Origin: Chitinophaga varians
GTDB lineage: Bacteria; Bacteroidota; Bacteroidia; Chitinophagales; Chitinophagaceae
DNA: 64,000 bases
Assembly (NCBI RefSeq): GCF_014529945.1
Contig: NZ_JACVFB010000001.1
Span: 806,001 to 870,000 of the forward strand
Direction: 5' to 3'
Part shown: positions 8,316 to 16,940 of the stretch, one piece after another
Layout: each line of letters begins with the position of its first letter
How positions within the stretch are numbered: the stretch's first letter is position 1
Position numbers and translations under genes: made by a program
The notes under the pieces: generated by a model
Told to the model about the DNA's origin: nothing
What the model saw: only the letters and a program-made list of their open reading frames with translations
The model's database searches: none

Positions 8316-9887
8316 ATGAACTGCACATTTTTCAAAGGCCTGCTACCGGGCCTGTTATGCTCCATTGTTTTGCTGGCTGCCTGTCATGAAGGCAATAAAA
8401 AGGCTGGCACCAAAGAAAAAGCGAAAGCGGATTCACTCGCTCAGAAGCCTGTCACAGAGCAGGCCTTGTCCACAAAAACATATGTCGATGGCATCATCAG
8501 CAGAAGAAAAGCGATCGCGCAGCAGCTACCGGGCATCAGCGCCGAAGCGGCAGTGAAGCTGTACAATTCACTGGCACTATACGTAGATACCGCCCTGGCA
8601 GGCATTTCCAACAATGAAACGGTGTGGCTGGAGAACTATGTCAACTACTACGTTGAAGAAAAAAAGAAAATCGTGCCGCCGGATAGCGTACAGCGGACTG
8701 TTGACCTGCTGGCCACTGCCGGTATTGAACCATGGGGTATCGGGGAAGGTTATACGGAATTACGGACGATACCGACTTTCTATACCCAGTTGTTTAAAAA
8801 CGCGCTGCCGGCAGATTACCGCAGCTATCTGCAACTGAATGCGGACGAAGATACCGTATTGTACAGCGCCGATGCAGGGCTGGGCGTATCCTTTCATGAG
8901 GTAGGCCAACGGACGCTGAACTGGGAACAGTTCCTCGTTGCCTATCCCAACAGCACCCTGGCTTTTAATGCCAGGGAAAGCTTTGAGCGGTATTGTGAAG
9001 ACTATCTTTTCGGCCAGGATAACACACCTGCTTTTGAGAACTGGCAGGAGATTGGCTCGCTGAACCAGGAGAATAAAGATGAGTATCTCTCTTTTATACA
9101 AAAACATGCTACTACCAGGACCGCCGCCATCGTTAAACTTTTCCTGGAGAAGCTGACAACGGAAAAGTCGATGGATAACCTGAAACAGGATATCCGGAAG
9201 GAAATTAAACAGGCCTTTGCAGAACATGTGGAGCTGCTTTCCGCGCAGGCTGATTTTGGCCAGGCACAGATAGCACAGCTGACCAAATCCGTTTATGATA
9301 CCGTACCGGAAGAGTTGGGACCGGACAAAGTGTCCCGTGCGCTCGATTCCGTGCAATATTTCCGACACGATGGCAACACGTATTGCCTGGCCGCCTTCCG
9401 CAATGAAATAAAAGACGGCGGTGCGCCACCATCCGGCTGGGTGGACATCTGGATATTTAAAAACACCAATGGCAGCTGGCAACAGGCGGCCCACATGCTA
9501 AATGCCGGCGGTGGCGGCATGTACGGCAGTTCCGGTTATTTTAGTGAGCTCGTGAAGCTGGGCAGCCACAGCATAGGCATCGTGATTTCAGGCGGTATCA
9601 CCCATATGGGGTCCAATGTTTTCTGGGACGATGTGCTGTCGTTCTCCAACGACAAGCTTTCCTCCGCTTTTACGCTTGTCAGGGACAATGCCTATGAAGG
9701 GGTGGGAACAAGACATTGCAGTTATACCAGATGGCAGATGGAGCCGGTCGCACAGGAAGAGAACTATCGCCTGGTGATCGTTACCGGCAGTTGTATCAGT
9801 AGTAACCTGCCGCTGGAGAAGACCGTGATACCATTTAAAAACGGTCAATATACCATCCCGGAAAAATTCCAGGACAGGGGGATTTAG
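8316..9887 (+). CDS. Lipoprotein of unknown function
   Basis: The 523-residue protein begins with a lipoprotein signal peptide and lipobox (LLAAC, Cys23), so it should be lipid-anchored in the periplasm or outer membrane. A lysine-rich linker (about 28-40) follows. The middle is largely helical; the last ~200 residues look beta-rich with Gly-rich turns (NAGGGGMYGSSGYF) and SGGITHMGSNVFWDD. I do not recognise a family. It lies 62 bp after the peroxidase gene on the same strand with no clear terminator between, which suggests but does not prove a shared transcript. Confidence 0.8.
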   Translation: MNCTFFKGLLPGLLCSIVLLAACHEGNKKAGTKEKAKADSLAQKPVTEQALSTKTYVDGIISRRKAIAQQLPGISAEAAVKLYNSLALYVDTALAGISNNETVWLENYVNYYVEEKKKIVPPDSVQRTVDLLATAGIEPWGIGEGYTELRTIPTFYTQLFKNALPADYRSYLQLNADEDTVLYSADAGLGVSFHEVGQRTLNWEQFLVAYPNSTLAFNARESFERYCEDYLFGQDNTPAFENWQEIGSLNQENKDEYLSFIQKHATTRTAAIVKLFLEKLTTEKSMDNLKQDIRKEIKQAFAEHVELLSAQADFGQAQIAQLTKSVYDTVPEELGPDKVSRALDSVQYFRHDGNTYCLAAFRNEIKDGGAPPSGWVDIWIFKNTNGSWQQAAHMLNAGGGGMYGSSGYFSELVKLGSHSIGIVISGGITHMGSNVFWDDVLSFSNDKLSSAFTLVRDNAYEGVGTRHCSYTRWQMEPVAQEENYRLVIVTGSCISSNLPLEKTVIPFKNGQYTIPEKFQDRGI

Positions 9888-9905
9888 CCTCCTCCTGACG
9901 GAAAT

Positions 9906-9938
9906 ACTACCCGTAGTTGTCACACTACAACAGGTAGT
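9906..9938. promoter_or_regulatory. Nested inverted repeat upstream of the XRE/pentapeptide gene (possible operator)
   Basis: The outer arms ACTACC/GGTAGT (9906-9911, 9933-9938) enclose GTAGT/ACTAC (9913-9917, 9924-9928). It lies about 80 bp before the regulator's ATG, a fitting place for autoregulation. There is no T-tract, so a terminator for the upstream lipoprotein gene is less likely. Confidence 0.35.
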
Positions 9939-10019
9939 AGCGGCACAACAACTAACAGGGGCGGCCTTTTGGTGGTGGTGACCATGAAGCGGGTTATCTT
10001 TGTGATGAAAAGCGTATAC

Positions 10020-10964
10020 ATGGAAGCTAAGCAGATCGGCAGCAAAATTGCCAAAGCACGAAAGGAGACCAATATGTCTCAGGCGCAACTGGCCCAACAG
10101 TTGTTTATCAGCCCGCAGGCCGTCGGAAAATGGGAGCGGGGAGAATCCGTTCCGGATATTATTACCATCAACCGGCTCGCCGCCATCCTGAGCGTTGACC
10201 TGAATTACTTCTCAGCCGATTTTGAGTCCGTCAAAGAAGATACGGCGCCTGTCATACCAGCTAACGGTACTGTACATACGGAGCCAGCCGTGCAGGTGGA
10301 AGCCTCTGCCACTGGTGCGGAAGAGCGGCAGCTGGTGACCGACTTCTCCGGGACTGATTTGTCCGGGACCGACTTCGCCGGGGTCATCGCGCCTAAACGA
10401 AAATTTAATGCCTGCAGCTTACGCGGCTGCGACTTTACCGGCGCAGATCTCACGGGCAGCTCGTTTTCGACCAGTGATGCCAGCGGCGCCAATTTCAGTG
10501 AAGCGAATCTGACAGATGGCAGGCTGTCCATCGTTAATCTGACGGATGCGCGTTTCAGCAAATCCATATTGGTACGCACCACCTTCAGCAAGTCAGAACT
10601 GACGCGGGCCATATTCACGGATATCAGGCTGACAGACGTGAAACTGGACATCGCCGACCTTAAGACCACCCTCTTTCAACGCTGCATATTCAGTGGCGTG
10701 GATTTCAGACGTTCCGATTTGCGGGGACAATGTTTTGACGGACAAACTTTTATCGGCGTCAAGTTTGACCGGGCGGTGCTGAACGATGCGATGTTTAAGG
10801 GTGCCACCCTCAAAAATGTGTCTTTCCGTCCGGCCTTCGCGCTGACGAACAAATACTACCGCGCGATCGCGACTATTAATTTTGAAGGGGCCACCATGGA
10901 TAAGCTCACCTACGCTGCCCTGAAAGGAATGGGTGCGCGGCTGGAGCAAGTGACGCTTATTTGA
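10020..10964 (+). CDS. XRE-family HTH regulator fused to pentapeptide repeats
   Basis: The 314-residue protein opens with a Cro/C1-type HTH domain (about 4-60: IGSKIAKARKE..MSQAQLAQQLFISPQAVGKWERG). After a linker, residues about 110-275 are A(D/N)LxX-type pentapeptide repeats (DLSGTDF, CDFTGADLTGSSF, ANFSEANL, VDFRRSDL), which fold as a right-handed quadrilateral beta-helix. I start at the ATG 10020 because the 17 codons upstream do not belong to the HTH fold. Known pentapeptide proteins such as Qnr and MfpA mimic DNA and bind gyrase; whether this one does so is inference. The C-terminus overlaps the convergent hydrolase gene by 8 bp. A nested inverted repeat upstream may be its operator. 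Confidence 0.88.
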   Translation: MEAKQIGSKIAKARKETNMSQAQLAQQLFISPQAVGKWERGESVPDIITINRLAAILSVDLNYFSADFESVKEDTAPVIPANGTVHTEPAVQVEASATGAEERQLVTDFSGTDLSGTDFAGVIAPKRKFNACSLRGCDFTGADLTGSSFSTSDASGANFSEANLTDGRLSIVNLTDARFSKSILVRTTFSKSELTRAIFTDIRLTDVKLDIADLKTTLFQRCIFSGVDFRRSDLRGQCFDGQTFIGVKFDRAVLNDAMFKGATLKNVSFRPAFALTNKYYRAIATINFEGATMDKLTYAALKGMGARLEQVTLI

Positions 10965-11844
10965 GCTCCCGACGGAGAAAATCCAGCACGAGCGGACTGA
11001 TTTCTTCAAAATGACTTTCCAGTGCCTTGTGTCCGGCATCCAGTATATGCACCTCGGCATGAGGCAGATCTCTCGTGTAACAGGATGCTTCCGCTACACT
11101 GAAATAAGCATCGTATTTTCCCCATATCACCAGTGCAGGGAGTTGTGTCCGACGAAAAAATTCCTGGAACAATGGAAAAAATTTTCTGTTGTCGCGGTAG
11201 TCTTCAAACAGCGCAAATTGTGCCTCCACATGCCCCGGACGGTCCATCAGGGCCCAGTCCAGCGCCCAGTTGTCAGGGCTGAAAAGGGGAAGCTGCGCTT
11301 CAGGAACACCGGCCACATATTGTTGACGGGTGCCTTCTGCGTTTAGCCATTCCGGTAGTTGGGCCTTGTTGGCGGCCGTGGGACTGTCCCAATAAGCCTT
11401 AGCGGTGTCCCACTCTTTACCCAGCCCTTCCTCATAGGAATTGCCATCCTGAAAAATAAGTGCGCTGATTTTCTCCGGATGCTGTAACGCCACGCGCATG
11501 CCGATGGTAGAGCCGTAATCATGCAGGTACAGCGCGAAGTTTCTTAGCTGCATTTGTTCTACAAAAGACGATAGGATGTGGGCAAAATTTTCAAACGTAT
11601 AGGCGAAGCCGTCAGTGGTAGGATAAGTGCTGTAGCCGAACCCCGGAAAGTCGGGCGCAATGGCGTAGTAGCCTGCCTGTGCCAGTGCGGGAAGTAGCCG
11701 TCTGAACATATGCGACGAGCTGGGGAAGCCGTGCATCAGCAATATCGCCGGATGAACAGGATCTCCGGCTTCCCGGTAGAAAATATCTAACCCGTTAATG
11801 GGTATGGTGCGGTGAAATACCTTTTGTGGCTGCATGGAATTCAT
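10957..11844 (-). CDS. Alpha/beta hydrolase (haloalkane dehalogenase/epoxide hydrolase-like)
   Basis: The 295-residue protein has no signal peptide and is full length for the family. It shows the oxyanion motif HGFPSSSHMF, a nucleophile elbow LHDYGS whose nucleophile is Asp rather than Ser, an acid near GKYDAYF and the catalytic His in DAGHKALE. An Asp nucleophile after His is typical of haloalkane dehalogenases and epoxide hydrolases, which form an alkyl-enzyme ester. The exact substrate cannot be told. Its 3' end overlaps the convergent XRE/pentapeptide gene by 8 bp, and its promoter must lie in the 295-bp region shared with the divergent small gene at 12140. Confidence 0.88.
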   Translation of the reverse strand: MNSMQPQKVFHRTIPINGLDIFYREAGDPVHPAILLMHGFPSSSHMFRRLLPALAQAGYYAIAPDFPGFGYSTYPTTDGFAYTFENFAHILSSFVEQMQLRNFALYLHDYGSTIGMRVALQHPEKISALIFQDGNSYEEGLGKEWDTAKAYWDSPTAANKAQLPEWLNAEGTRQQYVAGVPEAQLPLFSPDNWALDWALMDRPGHVEAQFALFEDYRDNRKFFPLFQEFFRRTQLPALVIWGKYDAYFSVAEASCYTRDLPHAEVHILDAGHKALESHFEEISPLVLDFLRRELK

Positions 11845-12139
11845 GTGATTTCCTTCATCATATTTTATGCCTTTTTTTTGATGGTTTGGTTTTTTTGATT
11901 AATTTCATTTAGCAAATGCAGACGAGTGTGATGGTCTTGTAATGCTTGACAACGCTATGATTGCACCGATAGGAGACCCCTTTTGTACTTAGTAAAAAAC
12001 CATTGATAATTTGGAGTCCTGACTATTTCGTTAATCCTGTTATTTCACCCGACCTGATTTCCTTATATAAATTTTTCCTGTATACAGGAGATGACTCCTT
12101 TTTGTTTTTATTCATTATTCACCTCAAAAATTTTATTTT
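11845..12139. other. Divergent intergenic region with overlapping small hairpins
   Basis: These 295 bp are AT-rich and hold no convincing gene. A perfect 12-bp palindrome (12077-12088, CCTG-TATA-CAGG) shares bases with a second hairpin (AGGAG 12086-12090 with CTCCT 12095-12099) followed by a T-rich run, so the two folds exclude each other. This lies 40-60 bp upstream of the ATG at 12140. Confidence 0.4.
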
Positions 12140-12472
12140 ATGGGTATTATCGTATTCTATGAAGGCAACAACGGAACTGAAAACATTGTGCAGACCGTTG
12201 AAGACACTCCGGGACAGGATTTTAAACCTGTTAAGAATGACGAGATCCGTTCCATGAAGCTCTATGGGGTTCGTCAGGGTTGTGAAATAACGGTGTATGA
12301 TTCACCGGACGCCGCGACCAATGATGATTTCACGATCGTCAATGTAAAAAAGATCTCGCCGGAATACACCGTTGGTACGTTTGAAAAAAGCTATGACGAT
12401 GATACGGTAACGGTGTCTTTTATCAATAATAACGGCCTGGACGGCAAGATTTCCCGTATTAAAATAAAATAA
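12140..12472 (+). CDS. Small beta/gamma-crystallin-like protein
   Basis: The 110-residue protein has no signal peptide. It has two similar halves: IVFYEGNNG then NDEIRSMKL (33-41), and CEITVYDSPD then DGKISRIKI (101-109). The first fits the (N/D)(N/D)xx(S/T)S calcium-site motif of beta/gamma-crystallins with Arg at position five; the second is a more degenerate copy. Microbial members bind calcium and are often found in stress or surface proteins; here the lack of an export signal suggests a cytoplasmic or unconventionally released protein. It is a single-gene transcript, with a hairpin region upstream and a strong terminator 14 bp after its stop. The fold assignment rests on motif reading only. 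Confidence 0.6.
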   Translation: MGIIVFYEGNNGTENIVQTVEDTPGQDFKPVKNDEIRSMKLYGVRQGCEITVYDSPDAATNDDFTIVNVKKISPEYTVGTFEKSYDDDTVTVSFINNNGLDGKISRIKIK

Positions 12473-12486
12473 AAGCAGATAAATTT

Positions 12487-12521
12487 CCGCCAGGCCAGAC
12501 CGGTTGTGTCTGGCCTGGCGG
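12487..12521 (+). terminator. Intrinsic terminator
   Basis: A perfect 14-bp GC-rich stem (12487-12500 with 12508-12521) has a 7-nt loop and is followed by CCTTTT. It ends the crystallin-like gene. Confidence 0.88.
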
Positions 12522-12594
12522 CCTTTTGACACATGTGTTCGGGATAGGGTGACAGAATATTTCTAATCTGATTTTAATTTGCTGGTGTATTTTA

Positions 12595-12602
12595 TATCTT
12601 TG
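12595..12602 (+). promoter_or_regulatory. Candidate -7 promoter element of the sensor kinase gene
   Basis: TATCTTTG matches TAnnTTTG exactly and lies 44 bp before the ATG at 12646. No TTTG sits at ideal -33 spacing (the nearest, 12578-12581, is only 13 bp away), so the call rests on the -7 element. Confidence 0.4.
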
Positions 12603-12645
12603 TCGGGCCTGAAAAATTCAGGCGTCCGTATTGTCCTGTTGTTCG

Positions 12646-15600
12646 ATGAACCTTATCTTTTGTCTTCACCTATGCTTGCTGCATCTCATGCCGGCCACTC
12701 CCTCTGCCCCGGCGGACACTACAGCGCGCTATTTTGTCAAACATTTTACTGATGAAGATGGACTGCCGCAAAACAGCATCAAAGGCATTGTGGCAGACAA
12801 GAATGGCTTCCTGTGGCTGGCCACGGAGAATGGCCTCACACGGTTCGATGGGAGCTACTTCTTCAATTTCAGCAGCGATAACCTGCCCGAACTGAAAAGC
12901 AGCCGGATGGCGCGGATTTATCCTAACGATACCGTCATCGCGGTAGAAAATGATATCGGGGAAATACTGACTGTCTCGCAGAGCACGGTAAAGCATATAG
13001 GAAAAGAACTACCGGGATATCAATACCAGCAATATAAAGACACGAAAGACGATTATTATCCTATCCGGGGATGGCCGGATGACTATGGCGCCCATTTCGC
13101 AAAAATGCGCCCGCTGGTGTTGCCGCAGACCTCAGACAGTTATTTCTCGGTGTATCGTGATACCATCTCCCATGTGAAACAAGGAAAAGTGGACTACCGG
13201 ATCGTTCAGCCGCAGCTGGACCTGCAACGTTTATTCGTTAGCGGTAACCAACTTTTTTATCTGAACAAAGACGGGCATTTCCTGGGGTGGGAGCGGGACC
13301 GGCCTGTAAAATTGCCGCTTGCAGGGGAACTATTGGCCGACCCTGCCTTTAGCAAATGCAAGATGGAACTGTTCTGGAATCCGGCGGCGCGACAGGTTTT
13401 CGTATATACAGACCGTGCCTGCTATCTGCTACAGCCGGAACCGGAGGGGCGTATCCGTGGTACAATGGTGCTGCGTGACTTCGATCTGCATCAGGCCTAT
13501 ATCACTACTGTCTACTATGATCAGCAGAACAAACGCGTTTTTCTGGGGAGCTCCACCAAAGGGCTCTACGTTTGCACCAGACAACAATTTACGGTCCATA
13601 AATCCAATGCCTCCGGCGAAGAAGTGTTTTATGCGCAGGCGCCTTTCCCCGGCAATGCCGTGGTGACGGCCTCCGGCCTTAGCATCAGTCACAACGGACA
13701 ATTCAACTGGTTGCCATTGTCGTTCAATCATGAAAACACCATCGAAAAATATACGCTGGCCCGCGATAAACAAGGCAGATATTGGGGAAGGGACGGGTAT
13801 TCGCTGATCTGCATATCCCCCGACTTCGGCCGGGTGCTATACAAATTTCATATGCCGTATCTCATTGGCCCTGTCTACACAGATCCGGAAGGAACAGTAT
13901 GGACGGCCGGCAAATTTCCGGGGTTATACTATTTGAAAAATGGGGAACCTGGCAAGGGACTGCAATACCTTCCCGCAGCCGTGAACGATGTGACCTATAT
14001 CAAAGAAGGTAAGCTCCCGGGAGTTATCTGGGTGGGCGCCAACAAAGGATTGTACCGGGTCCATCTGCCATCAGGCCGTACAGATACTATCAGCGGACTG
14101 GAAGACGGACGTATTCGTAGCATCTACATTCCCAAACCAGGGGAAGCCTGGATCACCACTTACAACAAGGGCATTTATCTTTACCGGAACGACAAGCTGA
14201 TGGCGCTGCCGTTGGACCGTAAGCGTTATATGGCCACCACCCATTGTGTGACGGAAGACGCCGATGGTTATTGCTGGCTCACCACCAACAAAGGACTGTT
14301 CTGCGTCAGCCATCAGGACGTGCTGGACTATGCCGACGGGAGGCAGCGCGACCTGTTCTATTATTATTTTGGAAAAGACCAGGGCTTTAATACCAACGAA
14401 TTTAATGGTGGCTGTGAACCTTGTGCCTTTAAATACGAAAACGGCGATATTTCCCTGCCCTCGCTCGACGGGCTGGTCCAGTTTACTCCCGCTGCTATCC
14501 GGATGGAGATGCCGGACAAAGGAATATTTGTGGACTGGATGGAGCATAACCTGAAACCCACAGCGCCAGGGGAACACCTCGCGTTACCGAATAATTTTAA
14601 AACTTTCCGGTTACATATCAGTACTCCTTATTTCGGCGACCCGGGGAATCTCTATTTTTACTATTGCCTCGAGAAAGACGGCAGACAGGAAGATTTAATT
14701 TGGCTCCCCATTAGTAGCGACAGGACCATTACGTTGTCCTCGTTACCCTCAGGAGATTATCGCATCCGTGTCCGGAAGCTGAAAGGTTTTGGGAAAGACC
14801 AGTATATCGAAAAGGTGATCGCTATCCGTGTGCAGGAAGCCTTCTACGAAACAGGATGGTTTCGGTTACTGGCGTTGGGGGTGTTGATCTGTCTGATCAT
14901 CGTACTATACAAGATGCGCATCAGGCGTATTCAGGAACAAAACAAATTGTTGGAGTTAAAAGTGTTTAATCGCACAGAGAAGTTGCAGGAAACGATGAGC
15001 ATCCTGCAGGAGTCGGAAGAACTGCTGCGTAAACAAAGCCTGATGCATAAGCACCTGCTGACGGCCATTACCCATGATATTAAAACGCCGCTGCGCTTCC
15101 TGCTGCGCGTTAATAATAATGAACCGTCGTCCGACAGATTGCAGGAGGAGGAAATAAAAACGGTCACCTATGAAAGCCTTTACCGCATGCATTATCTGGT
15201 GGACAACCTGATACATTATATGCGGACGACTTATCAGACAGGTGATTTCTCCGAAGAAGTGATAGACCTGCCCTGGCTGGTGGAAGAAAAAATGTCGATT
15301 TTTAAACCGGTGTCCGATTCAAAAGGCGTGCAGCTCATCAACCATGTTCCATCCGGCACCAAGGTGGTGGCTAATAAACTGCTGCTGGCGGTGGTGCTGC
15401 ACAACCTGCTGGACAATGCCGTGAAATATACTGTTCGCGGGAGTGTAGCCGTATCCGTTGAAAAGGGACCGAAGACGCTGACGATACATGTGTCTGATAC
15501 GGGTAGCGGAATGCCACAGGCCGTAAGGGACTGGATCAATCACCCGGAAAATGACGGCACCGGGCACGCCGGCAGCACAGGCATAGGCCTGATACTCATC

Positions 15601-15696
15601 AAGGAATTGCTGACCATGATCAATGGCCAGCTTCAGGCCCGTTCCGGCGATAACGGCGGCACTATACTTTCACTACTGCTTCGCCGGAATGACTAG
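12646..15696 (+). CDS. Propeller-type sensor histidine kinase
   Basis: The protein of about 1016 residues has a signal peptide, a large periplasmic two-component-regulator beta-propeller (about 30-640, with blades such as NGFLWLATENGLTRFDG and GYCWLTTNKGLF), a Y_Y_Y domain (about 645-735), one membrane helix (about 740-762), a coiled coil and a kinase core. The phospho-acceptor is in TAITHDIKTP (His810). The ATPase domain has NLLDNAVKYT, DTGSGMP and GSTGIGLILIKEL. Unlike hybrid (HTCS) proteins of similar build, it has no receiver or AraC domain, so it must signal to a separate regulator. The convergent NarL/LuxR gene overlaps its 3' end by 35 bp and is the obvious partner. I start at ATG 12646, since the TTG at 12631 adds residues ahead of the signal peptide. 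Confidence 0.92.
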   Translation: MNLIFCLHLCLLHLMPATPSAPADTTARYFVKHFTDEDGLPQNSIKGIVADKNGFLWLATENGLTRFDGSYFFNFSSDNLPELKSSRMARIYPNDTVIAVENDIGEILTVSQSTVKHIGKELPGYQYQQYKDTKDDYYPIRGWPDDYGAHFAKMRPLVLPQTSDSYFSVYRDTISHVKQGKVDYRIVQPQLDLQRLFVSGNQLFYLNKDGHFLGWERDRPVKLPLAGELLADPAFSKCKMELFWNPAARQVFVYTDRACYLLQPEPEGRIRGTMVLRDFDLHQAYITTVYYDQQNKRVFLGSSTKGLYVCTRQQFTVHKSNASGEEVFYAQAPFPGNAVVTASGLSISHNGQFNWLPLSFNHENTIEKYTLARDKQGRYWGRDGYSLICISPDFGRVLYKFHMPYLIGPVYTDPEGTVWTAGKFPGLYYLKNGEPGKGLQYLPAAVNDVTYIKEGKLPGVIWVGANKGLYRVHLPSGRTDTISGLEDGRIRSIYIPKPGEAWITTYNKGIYLYRNDKLMALPLDRKRYMATTHCVTEDADGYCWLTTNKGLFCVSHQDVLDYADGRQRDLFYYYFGKDQGFNTNEFNGGCEPCAFKYENGDISLPSLDGLVQFTPAAIRMEMPDKGIFVDWMEHNLKPTAPGEHLALPNNFKTFRLHISTPYFGDPGNLYFYYCLEKDGRQEDLIWLPISSDRTITLSSLPSGDYRIRVRKLKGFGKDQYIEKVIAIRVQEAFYETGWFRLLALGVLICLIIVLYKMRIRRIQEQNKLLELKVFNRTEKLQETMSILQESEELLRKQSLMHKHLLTAITHDIKTPLRFLLRVNNNEPSSDRLQEEEIKTVTYESLYRMHYLVDNLIHYMRTTYQTGDFSEEVIDLPWLVEEKMSIFKPVSDSKGVQLINHVPSGTKVVANKLLLAVVLHNLLDNAVKYTVRGSVAVSVEKGPKTLTIHVSDTGSGMPQAVRDWINHPENDGTGHAGSTGIGLILIKELLTMINGQLQARSGDNGGTILSLLLRRND

Positions 15697-16327
15697 CCAC
15701 CTGGTACATCTGCGCTTTCTCCACTAAGGCGATCACATTTTTGACCCCTGTTTTTTCAAAAATGCGTGCTTTGTAGGTGCTGACGGTAGTGAGCTGCAGA
15801 TGGAGTATTTCCGCGATTTTTATCAGCGGAAGTCCTTTGGTCAACAGGTTCATCACTTCTACCTCACGGCCGGAAAGCACGGAGAAAGGATTCGGGCGAT
15901 GGTCCTGCTGCCGGGTGTATTTACTGATCAGTTGTTCCCGGACAGCCCTGCTGATATATCTTTCACCCGCAAGAACCGTATTGATGGCCGTTTTGAAGTC
16001 ATCATCCGGGGAGTTCTTCTCAATATAACCATCGGCGCCTGTCTGCAAATAACCCAGCGCATACATGATTTCTTCATAGGCAGAACAAATCAGTATCCGG
16101 ATCTGCGGCTGCCGTAGCTTCACCGCCTGTATCATCTGCAGGTTGTTGCCACCGGGCATATTAATGTCCAATATCAGCAGGTCAAAATGCTGGGCTTCCA
16201 TAAAGGAGATGGTTTCGTCGAATGTTTTGGCTTCTGTAACATGCATGTTACCAGGCAGGGAGCAGATAATTTGTTTAATGCCAAGTCTTACGATCGAATG
16301 GTCATCTGCTATCAATACGTGTATCAT
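15662..16327 (-). CDS. NarL/LuxR-family response regulator
   Basis: The protein of 221 residues has a receiver domain with the acidic pocket ADDH and phospho-acceptor Asp54 in LILDINMPGG, and a C-terminal LuxR HTH (LSGREVEVMNLLTKGLPLIKIAE and STYKARIFEKTGV). I start at ATG 16327 (MIHVLIADDH); the 16 codons upstream to 16375 are not receiver sequence. Its 3' end overlaps the convergent sensor kinase gene by 35 bp, which ties the two as a signalling pair. Its 5' end faces the giant adhesin gene across a 613-bp region, so that gene is a candidate target. The family is firm; the target is inferred from position. Confidence 0.93.
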   Translation of the reverse strand: MIHVLIADDHSIVRLGIKQIICSLPGNMHVTEAKTFDETISFMEAQHFDLLILDINMPGGNNLQMIQAVKLRQPQIRILICSAYEEIMYALGYLQTGADGYIEKNSPDDDFKTAINTVLAGERYISRAVREQLISKYTRQQDHRPNPFSVLSGREVEVMNLLTKGLPLIKIAEILHLQLTTVSTYKARIFEKTGVKNVIALVEKAQMYQVASHSGEAVVKV

Positions 16328-16501
16328 TCCGTTTAAGGTTAGGGCGGGAGGGTAGCATAGATCTTTTATCGCCACTAATGTAATATATTTTTCTTCGGAA
16401 GTATATTATTATTTGTAAATTTTTTTTATGATATAATCATGACACAGTGATCATTTAAATCATTTACTGCCTCTGTTTCCCAACTACTTACCAGAAAATA
16501 T

Positions 16502-16514
16502 GTAGTATAACTAC
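16502..16514. promoter_or_regulatory. Candidate regulator-binding palindrome
   Basis: GTAGT-ATA-ACTAC is a perfect 13-bp palindrome lying among other ACTAC copies between the response regulator gene and the giant adhesin gene. Its role as a binding site is inference. Confidence 0.3.
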
Positions 16515-16595
16515 TACGTCTATATTGAAGCATTACTACAAGCTGTCAAGATTAGTTTCTCTACTTTCGTTAACAGAATTGTTCCGTTGAGTCAT

Positions 16596-16663
16596 GTGAA
16601 CACTTCTGGTGATTTGTAGGATAAATAAATGTGAACACAATGTGAATTGTAGGATGAATCAAT
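16596..16663 (+). repeat. Two-copy tandem repeat upstream of the giant adhesin gene
   Basis: Unit 1 (16596-16630, 35 bp) and unit 2 (16631-16663, 33 bp) both begin GTGAACAC and share a TTGTAGGAT core followed by a similar AAT-rich end; they differ mainly in the middle by a 2-bp gap. They abut directly, about 280 bp before the ATG at 16941. Confidence 0.7.
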
Positions 16664-16940
16664 GAGGCCCGTATCCTTTTTTTAACTTAATAATTTCCTA
16701 TGGGGAACTTTTACGCGATTGTAACACATGCGGACTTTACCGTCTTACATTGTCTCAATAACCATTATTCTTAAAACCAATACTGTCTGTGTTTGATCTG
16801 TACCGGTTATAGAGAGTTGTTGCTGGTATTAATAATCAACCATATCACGTCCTGAGCTATAAAGATTCCCAAAAGAATCATACCTGGTCCTCTGTGTGTA
16901 GCATAGTGGTCCCGGACTATTATTACCCAATGTTTATTGC

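Larger units (their letters stand above)
16328..16940. other. Large divergent regulatory region before the giant adhesin gene
   Basis: These 613 bp carry no convincing gene. They are AT-rich near the regulator start and contain a tandem duplication (16596-16663), a GTAGT-ATA-ACTAC palindrome (16502-16514) and further ACTAC copies at 16483 and 16535. TACTTTCG at 16562-16569 is one base off the -7 consensus but lacks a well-placed -33 element. The length suggests complex control or a long leader for the adhesin mRNA. Confidence 0.6.

Noticed and set aside
11946-11951. TTGACA, like a sigma-70 -35 box
   Set aside because: No matching -10 element lies at proper spacing, and Bacteroidota promoters use a different consensus.
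12003-12257. 84-codon frame overlapping the crystallin-like gene
   Set aside because: It lies in another frame across the leader and the first third of the better supported gene at 12140.
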